A program made the translations under genes and the position numbers. This document shows positions 20,165-32,517 of a DNA stretch of 64,000 nt, piece by piece. The notes beneath the pieces are model-generated. The model did not search any database, was not told the DNA's origin, and saw nothing but the letters and a program-made list of their open reading frames with translations. The stretch is from NCBI GenBank assembly GCA_037975125.1, contig CM075853.1:95033043-95097042 (forward strand), written 5' to 3'. Positions within the stretch are counted from its first letter, which is position 1, and the number at the start of each line of letters is the position of its first letter. This DNA comes from Latrodectus hesperus. Its lineage: Eukaryota; Arthropoda; Arachnida; Araneae; Theridiidae.

Positions 20165-20339
20165 AATCATTGTTACAATTATGTTAACAACTTATCTTTC
20201 CCTAAGCTGAGAATACTTTATGCAAACTTATTGTTTTCCCTGCACGAATTTAAGGAAAAACAAGTCATACGTTCGCAGATAAAATAGTTCAAACTACATA
20301 TTTGACTTGATTTTGCTAATCAACACTGAATTTTTTGTT

Positions 20340-20745
20340 GTTGTGTTGTTGCTTATGACACTTGGACAAGCCAAGCTCGCTATGCCGTTGGCTATGCGAA
20401 TTTAAGTCAATAGAGAGCGTCTTTCGTTTTGGATCAGAACACCACGAAGGTGAAAGTACGACTTTGCTTTATTAAGATGCCTCATAATTTTGAACTACAG
20501 TCAGGTGACGAGGCCACACCTGAGCTAGCCCTCTCCTCTCCACATCCACGCCATACCAGCGGAAGGACTTTGGACGTCACAGATTAACGTGGACACGTCC
20601 CCAACCCACGGAGTTCCAGTAACCCAGTGAAGGAGAGTACACCGTGGTCACCCTCCCAACCACTGCCCGCGGCAAATGATGTTTCACTTTGCTGAGCTTA
20701 CGGGAAGCGGCGTGAAGCTCCTGAGCCACTGAAGCTCACTGAATT
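20340..20745. repeat. GC-rich orphan segment, probably a dispersed repeat
   Basis: Sharply GC-richer than both flanks, with no sustained open frame and no splice signals. Words such as CCACGCCATACCAGCGG and ATTAACGTGGAC resemble the segment at 18,180 (ATTTAACGTTCC). I infer a dispersed repeat fragment. Its family is unknown to me. Confidence 0.4.
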
Positions 20746-21286
20746 TTTTTCCTTAAATACAGTTCATTTCCCATAAAAATAAGCTTTTTATTGAATAAGA
20801 TATTTTATTCGTATTTTATGAAGAAACACATGTTTCATTTTCTTTTCTATTTGCCTCTTAGAACACTATTTAGAAAATCTATGACATACAGGGACGACTC
20901 ATTTCTGGATAAAACTAAATAAGATTATTGTAATCCATTTTCTGTGTTCCTAATGTTTATCGATTCTACTACAACTCAACTTAGCCAAACACGGTTTGGT
21001 CTTTTTTTAAATTATTTCTTTCCTACAAAACGCTTTCAACTTCATATACAAGCCACTTCACAACAGCTGAATATTTTAAATCAAGAGGAAAGATGTATGA
21101 AACTTATATCTCCTTATTAAATTTGGTTATCAAGGCTCCTCTGCTAAAAACATTTTGTAGCAAACTCCAAATCAAAAAATAACTAGCCAATTAGATCTTC
21201 CCATTTTGTTAAGAAGCCAGATAAGCCTCTTTATGGAGTTGATATGTAATTCTTTAGTATCAAGAATACCAAAAATACAGACATAG

Positions 21287-21750
21287 TTAACTGAGTGAAG
21301 GCAAAGGCATTATGTTCATATACAATATGATACGCCATTTCCTTACTCTTATGGCATTTTTTACTTTCGGTTCTTGTGAAAAAATTCCATCGAATGAATC
21401 TATTTTCTTTTTCCTGTTTACAGAGGCAGTCATGGCATTGAAAGTTTCTTGCTCTAGTCCAGCCACGGCTGGAGTTTTAAATCTCAGAAAATAAGTTCCA
21501 CTCAACATTACCTGAGTCACTGGGTAAGGCAAAGTACTCTAGGAGTTTGACAGGCGTACTAGAAATCCGTTATGACACTGTAAAAGCAGTCTCATTCACA
21601 TTAGACACGAGCCGCAGAACACCAAGGTTACGGGAGAGGTTTGAATATTCTTACGAAGCTGTTCTTTCAAAAACAGGAAGATGTTCGGTTATTCACCACC
21701 TGCCGACGTGCCTAGTAGCTGCTAAAGATCCAGGAGATGAAACTTAGGTT
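21287..21750. other. Moderately GC-rich segment, open on both strands, unassigned
   Basis: Open frames at 21,287-21,532 (minus), 21,312-21,494 (plus) and 21,547-21,747 (plus) lie in a patch that is less AT-rich than its flanks. None shows a motif I recognise, and overlapping openness on both strands argues against any one being a gene. It could be an eroded transposon segment related to the island at 20,340. Confidence 0.3.
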
Positions 21751-23200
21751 ATTGCAGCACATTTTAAAACTTGATTTCATTTTTTTCATGTAGAAATAAT
21801 TATATATCAAAAGGCTAAAAAACAAATGCATTATTCCTTGAAAAATTCTGCATACGTCTTTACTTTCAAAGACAAAACCATATGTAAATGGCAAAACGTA
21901 AAATGATTCACAACAAGGTTTTTTCCATATTCATTTTAAATATAAGGCAGTAAATAAATTTTTGTAAGTTCTATGCAACCATCAATCGTCTACGAATGTT
22001 TTGTTAACTTTTAACAACACGAAACTTCAAATTGTTCTTGCTTCTTTTTACTTAAACTGTACGTATCATGTAATAACTAACTTATGATGTGTGAAGAAAG
22101 CAATCATTCTCTTGTGTGGAAGGTTGAGAGCTGGATATCCGACTTTTTAAATGAAGACCATTGTGTTGATAGTGACTATGTATTTTAAATATTTTATGGT
22201 GTTTTTCTACAGGCCTGATGTCGTTTAGAGAGGAAGATACTGTTTCCGGATTCGACATGGTGATTTGATAATAGTCGAAAATTACAAATGGTTTGTTGCG
22301 TAATGTTTTTCATAGGCAGAAGTAGGGCATTGAAAGCAAACGAGAGAATCACTGTAACCTACCTTAAATATAATTTCAAAATTTCATATTAAAGAAACCG
22401 TTTTCTCTTGCAGGATATCTCTAACTAGGGATAAATAATGCAGATTAAAATATCTATCACCAGTATTAATCTGTTAGGAAAGGGGTTAAACGTGAGGATG
22501 CGCCATCTATTCTCAAAATAATTTATTTGCATTTCTTCGTTGAACTGCAAAAAACATTAAGAATTAGACATTAAGCACAAAAATACTAGAATATGGTGGC
22601 AACGAAAACACAATATGTCACTCTACATTAGAAGGCAAACTTTAATTTATAATTATTTCTGGAGTCTTATTTGGGCTTTATTTACATTATATTGATATGA
22701 TATTTCTTAATCTCAAAAGTTGAAGAAGTTTGAAAGCTATTCCCTGATTGTAAGATTACATAAATAAAAAAGAACTTCAAATTTGATTTATAAATTTTTC
22801 AGTTTCTTTAAATCCAAATGCTGTGAAGAAGTTCAAGTTTTTAACTAATAATTGTATACTTATCATTAAACTGATACTGAATTCACGTATTGTAAAAATA
22901 ACTTTATTCTTAATAAATATAGCTAAGAAATGTTAGAATTTAAAACGATAAACATTTGGCACACAACTGATGTTCATTTTAATTTCCCTTTCTTAGAAGA
23001 AACATTTATTTTCGTGCTATAGAAAAGAAAAAATTATTTTTTCATCTTTTTTAGTTACAGATACTCGGATTAAAAGAGGCTGCATCTCACATTTTCCCAC
23101 GACTTTACTTATTAATAACAGCGGCAGCCTACAAAAGTTTTTTTTAATACACAGTTCTACACGATTCATTTGCATTTTAATTACATTTTATTTTTCATTT
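21751..23200. other. AT-rich stretch, nothing recognised
   Basis: No exon, RNA gene or bounded repeat could be supported. Confidence 0.5.
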
Positions 23201-23312
23201 GTGTTTTACTCCTACTTCATTAAAAATTTTAATCTTCAATGTGTTACATATGTTAAACTAGCTGAATGTACTCGCTGAGTTAAGATTATACAACTTAAAA
23301 AACAAAAATTGA
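23201..23312. repeat. Left copy of ~112-bp direct repeat flanking a MITE
   Basis: Shares with 23,563-23,675 the words TCCTACTTCATTAAAAA, TTTTAATCTTCA, and TAAACTAGCTGAATGTAC followed by TCGCTGAGTTAAGATTATAC, with scattered differences. The copy runs from GTGTTT to ATTGA, ending exactly where the MITE begins. Confidence 0.9.
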
Positions 23313-23566
23313 GGCACATGTGCCGTATAATCCAAGATGCCAAATTCTCAGTTTGGCAATTTTTTGGCGGATTTTCTTATGTATCTGGCAACCTCGTTTT
23401 TATTATGTCATACGAATGGAGACCTATAAGAATTAAGCAGAAAATTATATTTTGGTAACCCTAGTATTTTCGTCATCGCACACGTCACGATACGTTTATC
23501 TTACCAACATCTCCTCATCGCCAAAAAAATTCAGAATTTGCATCCTGGATTATACAGCACCTGTGT
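23313..23566 (-). mobile_element. MITE, copy 2 (inverted relative to copy 1)
   Basis: The same family as 19,911-20,164, read on the opposite strand. The ends are GGCACATGTGCCGTATAATC and (reading inward) CACAGGTGCTGTATAATCC. The interior contains AAATTATATTTTGGTAACCC, the reverse of copy 1's core. Its right end overlaps the start of the right-hand direct repeat by a few bases. Confidence 0.8.
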
Positions 23567-23675
23567 TTCAATCCTACTTCATTAAAAAATTTTAATCTTC
23601 AGTATATTACACGAGTTAAACTAGCTGAATGTACTCGCTGAGTTAAGATTATACAATTTGAAAAACACAAATTGA
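23563..23675. repeat. Right copy of ~112-bp direct repeat flanking a MITE
   Basis: The diverged partner of 23,201-23,312. It is far longer than a normal target-site duplication. Confidence 0.9.
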
Positions 23676-24169
23676 TTATAAAATATGATGTAACAGTGAT
23701 CTGTGAATTTAAACTTTAATAAACATACGTTTTAATTAATTCTTTTACCCATTATCATTCTATATTTGTATTATAATTTATTCGTTCATTTTTTTTGTAT
23801 TTTAATTTATTTGTTTCTCATTCATGTTTTTCTTGACAGTTTGTTTCAGTTTCAAATTTGATACAGGAAAACAAATCGCTATTACAAAATAATCTTCCAC
23901 AAAATAAATATATTTGTAATATAAAACTATTTGAATGTCTTATACTTAGACCTTTCAAATCTTGACCAGATAAAAAAACTCGTAAAGTTCTGTGTGTATC
24001 TTAGATTTTACCATTAAGCAAGCTCAAAGAACCGAGTATGTTTTATTAATAAAATATATTATGATTGATAAAAATGTATTATTTGTAATAGTAAAATTTA
24101 AATGTTTTTTATTCTTGGAATTGGGCTTGTTTCATTGATTTGATGTCCAGTAATTTTCAAATGAACAAA

Positions 24170-24800
24170 GAAAAATTTCATAAATATGTCTTATAGCATC
24201 ATAAACTTTACGTGCAAGATAATTTATTTTATAAATGTGTCTCAGAATGTAATAACACACACATGAACATAAAACATTTTATATAAATAAATGTCTTAAG
24301 TCGTCTTGGGTTTCATTCGCAAGACGTTTTACGAATGTGCTTAGGATGTAATAAACTCTGCATAAAACATTTTATAAATTTGTTTTACAACGTCCTAAGC
24401 TTTTCTTGGAAGATGTAATAAATTTTATGAATGTATTTTAAAGTGTCTTTATATTTTCATGCGCGCGTGTGTATTAAATTTAATTTCAGGATTTACATTA
24501 CTTTTACGTGAAGCACGAGAAAAATTAACTCGAATTTTTGGCTGAATTTTAAAATTATATAAGAACTTGCATATTTTATCAAAATATTTATATAATTGCA
24601 CCAAACTTTATTAAAACTTTGTTAAAAGTGTGGCAAATGAACTCAAAATATTTTATAAGAATATGTCTAATAAAATATCTTAGATCTTGTCTTACAAGTT
24701 CTTTAACATTTTAGTATATTTTATGAATGTTTTAGGATGGATGTGTGGACTTTACAAAAAGCATTTTACAAATTTGTCTTCACACAATATCAAAAACATT
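24170..24800. repeat. Very degenerate tandem repeats, ~40-60 bp
   Basis: A TTTTATAAATxTGTxTTA-like word recurs near 24,178, 24,221, 24,284, 24,335, 24,372, 24,422, 24,656, 24,720 and 24,765, often followed by an AGACGT/GATGTAATAAA-like word. The period is irregular. I infer an old expanded array. Confidence 0.4.
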
Positions 24801-27800
24801 ATTTACCAGGCACAATACACTTTTTATATAGAAATATTTATGTTGTGAAAATATAAAGGAAATCTTTTCCTTGAGAGCGCTAGAAAGAATATAAGAGAAC
24901 CCTTAATGCATTTTAATCGAATATTTAAGAATGCAGCAAAAAAATTGCTTTCAAGTTATTTAGCAAACTGCAAAAGAACGTTTATTTATAAAATGTTTTA
25001 TATAATACATACAGAAATAATGGGGGATTATATACATTAATAATTTATTAAGGAAAGTAACTGTTTCCGTGTCCAGAATAGAAGTTTCAAAATCTGATAG
25101 TATAGAACTGTGAAACCTACCTTATAAGATAATAAAATTAGAATATGTGTCTTAAGTGAAAAGTCTGGAACTAACTTATTCTGCCTCGAGAAAGAAATGC
25201 TTATACTGCTATTAATATCACAATATAAAATATCTAGTTCATTTCGTTTAAATGCTGAAATACAACTAACTGAAGTAAGAAATTTTAGATTTTTCTTAAG
25301 AAATTAAATAATGGTTTTGTTTGACTTGTTGTGATTTCAATATTTATGGATTTAACGATTTCGCATTAAAACGAAAAAATTAATTTACATTTTTATATGA
25401 AATAAAAAAATAAAACATTCATTTAATTTATGATAATTTATAAATATTAATTTAATTTTTGTTACCATATTTATGTGTATATAATATAAATTTTAGCGGA
25501 TTATCAGTCTCAAGTATTAAATTAATATTATAAAATAAAAAAAATGGGTAAATTCAAAATTTTACTTAAAATAACATTTTTTTATAAAGTTAAAAGTTCT
25601 CAAATTTTTAATACTTTAATTTAAAACTTTAATGCTTATTTACTAAGTACAGAATTCTTCAGAAACAAAATGTCTAAATTTATCATAGTAAATTAAGAGT
25701 TTCTTTGAGTAAATAATCACAGACAAAATAAATTAAGGATTAATAAAAATGATCAAAAGATTTAAAACACACAGAAAATTGCCTTCAATATTTAAGTAAA
25801 CTCGTTTTCCTTTAAAGATTGTATTTTATTTCTGAGGAAAAATATTACAAATATTTTTGATTGCATATTTAAGATTATTTTTCCCGCGTATTGAATTAAG
25901 GCATTTGCGACTTAACATTTTACTTCAATGTGGATTCAAGTTTTTGAATTAAAGATAGAACGTTTGTGTCACCATCGAATGACAATGTTTAAAGGAAGAA
26001 GCATTGTCTAAAGTTTGAAAAAAAATGGCCTTTCAATTGTGTTTTTAAATATCTTGCGGTTAATAAATTTGAAAAAACGTGTTCACGCCGTGCAAAGCAA
26101 ACAAAGTGATTTTGCGATAACAATCACCAGAAATGGAAGTCCCTGAAAATAACGAAACATAAAAAAGCTGTTTTGAGAATAATATGTTCTTCAATACAAA
26201 CGGAATCGGTTAACTTTAACCGAGAGAAAAAAATATCCAATAGGCTGCAACCTAAATACTAGCAGAATAATTGTACCAAATGACATATTTCGCAATAATT
26301 AACCATTGAATCGTTTGCTGCGCTTAATTGCTTACGATCGAATAGACTTCGTTTTTTTTCTTATCGAATTGCATATATTTTTAATTAAAGACGAAGAATT
26401 ATTTAACAAAAAAAGTGATATAAAAACTTAAAAATTATGTAATCAATAAAAATAAATAAATTTTAGAAAGAAGAGTTTAATTTAAAAAACGAATCAAATT
26501 TTAAAAAATTGTAAGAAAGTATAATAAATGTTGCGTTAAAATATTTGTTTTTAAGAAAAAATGCTTAAGAACAGAAAGATGAAGTGTGTGAAGAATATTT
26601 TAAGAATGAGAAAAATGATAATATGAATCTAAGGAAATGAAATGAAAATTAAAACAGTATAAATGTTAAAAATGATGAAAGGTTAATTTGAAAATTAATT
26701 GAATGAAATAAAATAATTTATTAAAATGAACACACAGTAATTTTTATTGAGAAAAAAATACTTTAGAAGAGAAAAACTAAAAGAAAAATATTTTGAAACG
26801 AAAATAAAAAAGAAGAAAATACAATTTTGACAATCATAAGTATTAAAAAATGAAAATAGAGTAATTAAAAATATTAATTTAATGTAATCTAAACTTTAAA
26901 ATTTTCTAAATATCATCAAGAAACAAATATTAAAGAAAAGAAATACGAAGTTAAAAATTGGACAGAAATTAAGAAATATAACTACAAATGTAAGGCAATC
27001 TTATAAAGAAAGTATGAAATAATCAGATTTTAAAAATATGAATATAAAAAATAGTAAAAAATTGATTGAAGAAATTAATATTAATTATAAATATTAATAT
27101 TTTATTAAACTATTAAAATCTAAATGTTAAAAAATAAAGATATTTTCAAAATTAAGAAACAAATAATTTGGAGCAGGAAAATAAAGTGAAAAAATATCTT
27201 AAAGTCGAAAAGGAGAAAGTGAGAATATATTAATAAAAGAGAGTGAAATAGGAAATACAATATAATAAATTTCAAAAGACGTGTTTAAAATATAAAATAT
27301 TATAATTAATATTAAATTAAAAATAAAAATTCTACAAGAGAATTACAAATATTTTATTAGATTCTTCTAATATAATTACGATTTATTACACAATTTCTTT
27401 TATTTTGAATATTTATAATGCATAATTATTGTGAGTAATAATGAAAATAAGAAGAATTGAAGCATTTGTTTTCAACATCTTTAGTTGTAGAATACTTATC
27501 TTTTATTTTTGTTGTAAAATACATGTTTTATTTTTTGTTATTGAATATTTATATTACATTACTGCACCATTATTAACATAATAAATGTTGTTTGACAACA
27601 AAAGAAAACGTATAAAAAATTTAAAATAACAATAAAATGCAAATCATACTTGCCCATTCCAACTAATCATAAAGTGGATGTTGTCTTGTCTTTTTCATTT
27701 TGCTTTTTCTTCTGTTGTATTTTCAATGTCTTCAATTTTAAAAAAAGTAATATCGCTAAAGATTTGAAAATTTAAAAACTTATTATTTAGAACACAATAA

Positions 27801-29659
27801 GCAATTTTCATGATTTTGAAAACTTTTACAAACAGAAAATTTTATAATTAAAAATACTTCTTTATCAATGGCAAAAATCATGAATAGGATTTTCTCATCG
27901 CCGACGACACTCAGATTTTCGATGGAGAACTTCGCCTTGTTTAAAAATAAAATGATATAATCATTATCTCAACTGAACGAGAAAAAATAACAACCACTTT
28001 ATGGTAAAAAAAGCTTTGTTCTCATATTCAGAAGGTAGCAGTTTTTGATATTTGAATCATTTAAAGATCATCGTGACGGTAAATAGTACAGAAGCTCTCA
28101 AAAGGTCTAACATTCTTCAGATTATTTGGTTTGAAAGTTTAGAGATAAGGATAGGCATCGACTTCATTATTTGTTCTTGGTTCAACATGATAAGGCATTT
28201 GACTGTGTGTAGCAGTTTTTGTGCAATGTAACAGGCAACCGGAATCGCACCTGAGCAACTTAATCTTAAAATAAGCCTCTGATACAAGGACGCACTTATG
28301 AGTGATAAGCAAAGTGATCGAAATTATGATCCAACTTTAAGAAACAAAATGCCTTGATCAATAAATTTTATTGTAAATGATAATCTTTTAAGCTCTAGTT
28401 TTTCATTTTTTTATTTGATTTACTTCTTAATTCTCTACATTTTATTCGTGTCGTGAGGCATTTCTTTTCATTTTGGAAAAACTGAATAAGTTTAAGGAAG
28501 TCATTAAATTCCAATACATTAATGGTGATATGTGTCAAGGGAGATTTTTCAAACGTTTGAGAAATAAGAATGATTTGCTTATTTAATCATGAGATTACGC
28601 AAGAAGACTGGATTCCTTAATGGTAGAAAAGTGAGTTTGTAGAAAATATTCATTTCGAATTTAAAAAAAGATAATTTAAATTGTTGTGGGAAGAAATCGG
28701 TGACGATGCAAATAGTCAACATGAATAATAGATGAAGTAGTTTATTTTTTTCAGAGAAAAACATCGTGAATATTAAAAAATATGACTGCACTGCATTTAT
28801 TTTTCCGTCTGAGTATTACCCCACAGACGAAATCTCTGGGTACAAGTAATCACCGTGTCATTTTTATCCTCAGTTAAATAAAGCGGTCGACATTTGTCCT
28901 TTTTTTCCAAACTAAGCCCCACCAACAGAAGAGCATTGGAATTTATAACAGTTTTAAAGTATATTAAACCTATCGACACGGTGGGCTTCATCCTGAATTA
29001 ATTATGTATCACACGCACAAAATCCATGACCTTATGAACACAAAAGTGATTACATTTCTCCTCCAGGGTGCAACGACCCCATAAGATTTAACTCTGTGTA
29101 TTGGATCTAAAGCTGGGTAGAGGAAGCTTTACAATACAAAAAAAAACTCCAGTAAGCCTTTTTAAGTATTCTCTGTGCATTGATTTTTTTGACTATGTGT
29201 GGGCTAAATCAACGTGTGCAGGAGGCATGTGTCACTAGTGTCACTTGTGTGCTAACAAAGAATTCTTAGCACACAGACATGCGTGCAATAAGCAGAAATG
29301 TTTCAATGTTTCTCGTTTCTCTTGAATGGCTGGAATCGAATTTTGAACATTCCTCTCCAAGGAACTCGGTTTCACCGATGGGCTGTAGAGTGAGATCATG
29401 AAATTTGTATGACTGAAAAAATAAGCAAATAATTGTTTTTAAAAAATGAAGAAGGTACAGAAATGCTTATATATTCTTATAGTCTCTGAACATTATAGCT
29501 CAATCATTTGTTTAATAATGTAATGATTCTTCTCAAGTTTTTGTTTTTATTTAATTAAATTGAAGAAATTATCGATAAAATAATCTGCACGGTTGATTTC
29601 ACATCATGTAGTGAAAAGCCTAACAGCTATCTGCTGGGAAGTTTCAATAGGAATTTTTT
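24801..29659. other. Long AT-rich stretch without supported genes
   Basis: Extremely A-rich from about 25,300 to 27,600 with no sustained frame. Around 28,100-29,400 the sequence is less biased and carries a tRNA-like B-box word on the minus strand near 29,320 and a 9-bp-arm palindrome near 29,249. Nothing is assignable. Confidence 0.5.
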
Positions 29660-29945
29660 CATATAGCAAGCCGTATTCACGAATCGGCTCTGATCCTGGA
29701 AGATCTTTGAGTTTCGACGGTGAAAGACGTGATCAGACTACCTTGTCCAGACTCAGATCCTCATCTTCGGACTCTACGGTTCTCCCAGGGCAAGCAAGTC
29801 TTTCCCCCTGCACTTTGTGCAATACTAACGAAGCCAGTCAGAACACCTACTGAACTGCATTGGCTTTTCAAAGCATGAACTTTTATACAGCCCTGGAGCT
29901 GTCCTCGATTCTTTGAAGGCGAAAGATGTCATGGACCTGGTCTGA
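29660..29945 (+). pseudogene. Non-LTR retrotransposon RNase H C-terminal remnant
   Basis: The first frame reads PGRSLSFDGERRDQTTLSRL, then LSPCTLCNTNEAS. After a one-base frameshift it continues SEHLLNCIGFSKHELLYSPG, then VLDSLKAKDVMDLV, with TGA at 29,943-29,945. The block PG-SL-F-G-RRDQT-LSRLRSG, a CxxC, then a HxxxC motif and a terminal DLV is the usual end of arthropod LINE/RNase H ORF2 proteins. The stop looks native. The frameshift and a corrupted stretch after LSRLRS show decay. Family name (jockey/I-like) is inferred. Confidence 0.7.
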
Positions 29946-30140
29946 TTCAGACCAGGGGATAAGAAAAAAGAAGAAGACGAATCGGAAAGACAGAAAACTC
30001 TAAAACTCCACAGAATATATAATCCGATAAATACACATACAATACGCAGAAAATAAAGATCCAAACACATGCATGCACATACATACATATAGTATGCATA
30101 CATGTATGTATATAAAAAAGTATGGATGAATGGATGTATA

Positions 30141-30445
30141 AGATACAATATGAAGAACAATAAAACAATTAAGACTGATAATTTGAAAATCACTGGCAAG
30201 AATAAAACAATATACAATACAAAGAATAGGAAGAAAGCATAGGGATCGCGTCTTCATCAGAAGGGAGATGATCACCTATGCAAATAAAGCTATGTAAATT
30301 AAAATAATTGCGTCTTCAAGATCCTGATGAAGACGTGGTCCCTAAATGCCTTCCTCCAATGCTTTGCATTGTATATTGTTTCATTCTTGTCAATGATTTT
30401 CAAATTGTCAGTCTTACTAGTTTTATTGTTCTTCATGTAGTATTT
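30141..30445. repeat. Imperfect inverted repeat, ~120-bp arms
   Basis: The left arm, about 30,141-30,260 (TGAAGAACAATAAAAC ... GTCTTCATCAG), reappears inverted at about 30,324-30,445 (CTGATGAAGAC ... TTTTATTGTTCTTCA), with a spacer of about 63 bp and several mismatches. Shared inner words include AATTTGAAAATCA and AAACAATATACAAT. It sits a few hundred bases downstream of the LINE RNase H remnant and may derive from two opposed copies of a retroelement 3' end or a foldback element. Confidence 0.8.
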
Positions 30446-30563
30446 TATTTATACTAATCTATCTCTCTTAAGCTGCCTTTGCGCTGGTGAGATTCCCAAC
30501 AATATATAACAGTTCGTATTGTATTTTTTAATTTCATGTGCTGTATTTTATAAATTTATTTAC

Positions 30564-30568
<5 letters not shown>

Positions 30569-30631
<63 letters not shown>
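30569..30631. repeat. (TA)n microsatellite
   Basis: An uninterrupted TA tract of about 31 units. Confidence 0.97.
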
Positions 30632-30633
<2 letters not shown>

Positions 30634-32483
30634 TACTTCTTAAGATCATTAAACAATCAATTAGAACAGCTTATGGTTTCTTACAGGAATTTTCCTTATT
30701 CTAGATATTGACCACACAACATAAATGTATTGTAAAAAAAGATATCTGAATAATTTCCAACTCCTCCCAAGTGAACTACTTGCAGAATTCAGAAACGGAA
30801 CATGCATCTTAAGTTATTCAACTATAGTAAAAATCAAATTTATGAGTTATTACTACTATTTTCGCTTCTTACGATTTGATCAAGGTGAACCCTTCTAAAG
30901 AAGGAAGACTCTCTCTCTCTCTATGAACTATATCACTATTATATTTCAATTCTTGAAGACTATCAATATTTCCAAATAGCTTGATTTTAATGAAAAAATA
31001 ATGGTTTTTTCATATGTTATTTCTGCCCGAATTAATTTAATACTTTTTAGAAAAATGAAAAAATTCTACTTGTGCTTTTTTTCGAAGAAAAAATTTCATA
31101 AATTGAACACCAACCATCTTACATTGAATTTGAGTTTTTTTTTACTATACTTTTTAATTTACAATTTATAATTATAAAATACTTATATATCATTGGAAAT
31201 TATGCAGGAATTTGACAAAACAATGTGCAATGGGTTTGATCCTTTCAGAAGAAAAATATCATTATGCAATTATTTTTGAAAACTTTCCAAATGTCATTTC
31301 TACTAACTTTTAGAATCTCACTATGATCATTCAATAATAGAGCAATATAGCTTCTTTTTAAATTAATTTAATACAGTTTTCAATCCTGGGTACATGAGCT
31401 TATTTTTCAGAAATTTGTAAAATATACTTTTTCGGGGAAATAAATTTATTTATTAAATTCGTAAACATAGATGGCGACACTAACAATGTCATATTCATCA
31501 TTTCTGTTATTTCATCTTCTATTTAAGGGAGTCAATATGTTCTTTCAAGTGCTTTTGAAATAAAAATTATCTGTTCCATTTTATCAAATTGTATTAAAAA
31601 ATTACTCTTCAGTTTAAAAAATAATTTTCATAATCTAAACTTAGTATAAGAGCTTTTTATCCTGAATTATATAATCTTACTAAATGAGAAATTGATAATT
31701 GTTATTGTAAAATTAATGTACAATAACTAAATAAATATGGGATTCTGTAATTTTATTTTTAACGTGTATGATATATCTTTCAAATTCATAAGGTATTGTG
31801 AGACATTTATAATCTCAAATGTAAATATTCAGTATGATACATCGAATGAAATTAAATTGCTTTGCTTTAAAAAATTTTTTAATTAATTTTTTTAGTTTTG
31901 GAAAAACAAAAATATTTCCCTGTGCACCAAGGAATACCACACAGGGCCCGAAGGTACAACAAATGTACTACAAAACAAATCCAAATAATACATGAGATGA
32001 AAAAAGTAATAATAAAAGAAGGCAGAGAGAAAAAAAGAGATATAAAAATGAAAAATAAATTGCTTTAAAATGTATAAATGTTTTAAATTTAGAAATTTTA
32101 CATAAGTTTAATTCACAATAATTTAGTTTATAAATATTTAAATTCATCGTTTAATGGGTTTTTAGATACGATAGATAGGAATAATGTTATTTAAAATAAA
32201 CTACGATAATCGTAATATATGAACTTGGAAACTTGTAGAGCTTAAAATTGCTTTCATTATATATTACAGTTGATTACCTTTCATAAACATAATTAATAAA
32301 GTTCTATATAAAATGGATAATAGTCGGCAAATTATAGAATACGAAATTCGATATGTAGTATAAAAGTCTCATGGAATTACAGTATAGTACCGACAAACAC
32401 AACAATTATTAATGTTCATAACTAGGTTAAGAAAGCAGTATTTTATAAGTATATTAAATATTATGTATTTAATAATTTATAAA

Positions 32484-32517
32484 ATTATGTATTTAATAAG
32501 TTCATTAAATACATAAT
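32484..32517. repeat. AT-rich hairpin, 14-bp arms
   Basis: The arms ATTATGTATTTAAT and ATTAAATACATAAT are exact complements around a 6-nt loop. A direct copy of the left arm lies just upstream at about 32,459. It is AT-rich, so chance is more plausible than for GC-rich palindromes. Confidence 0.85.
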
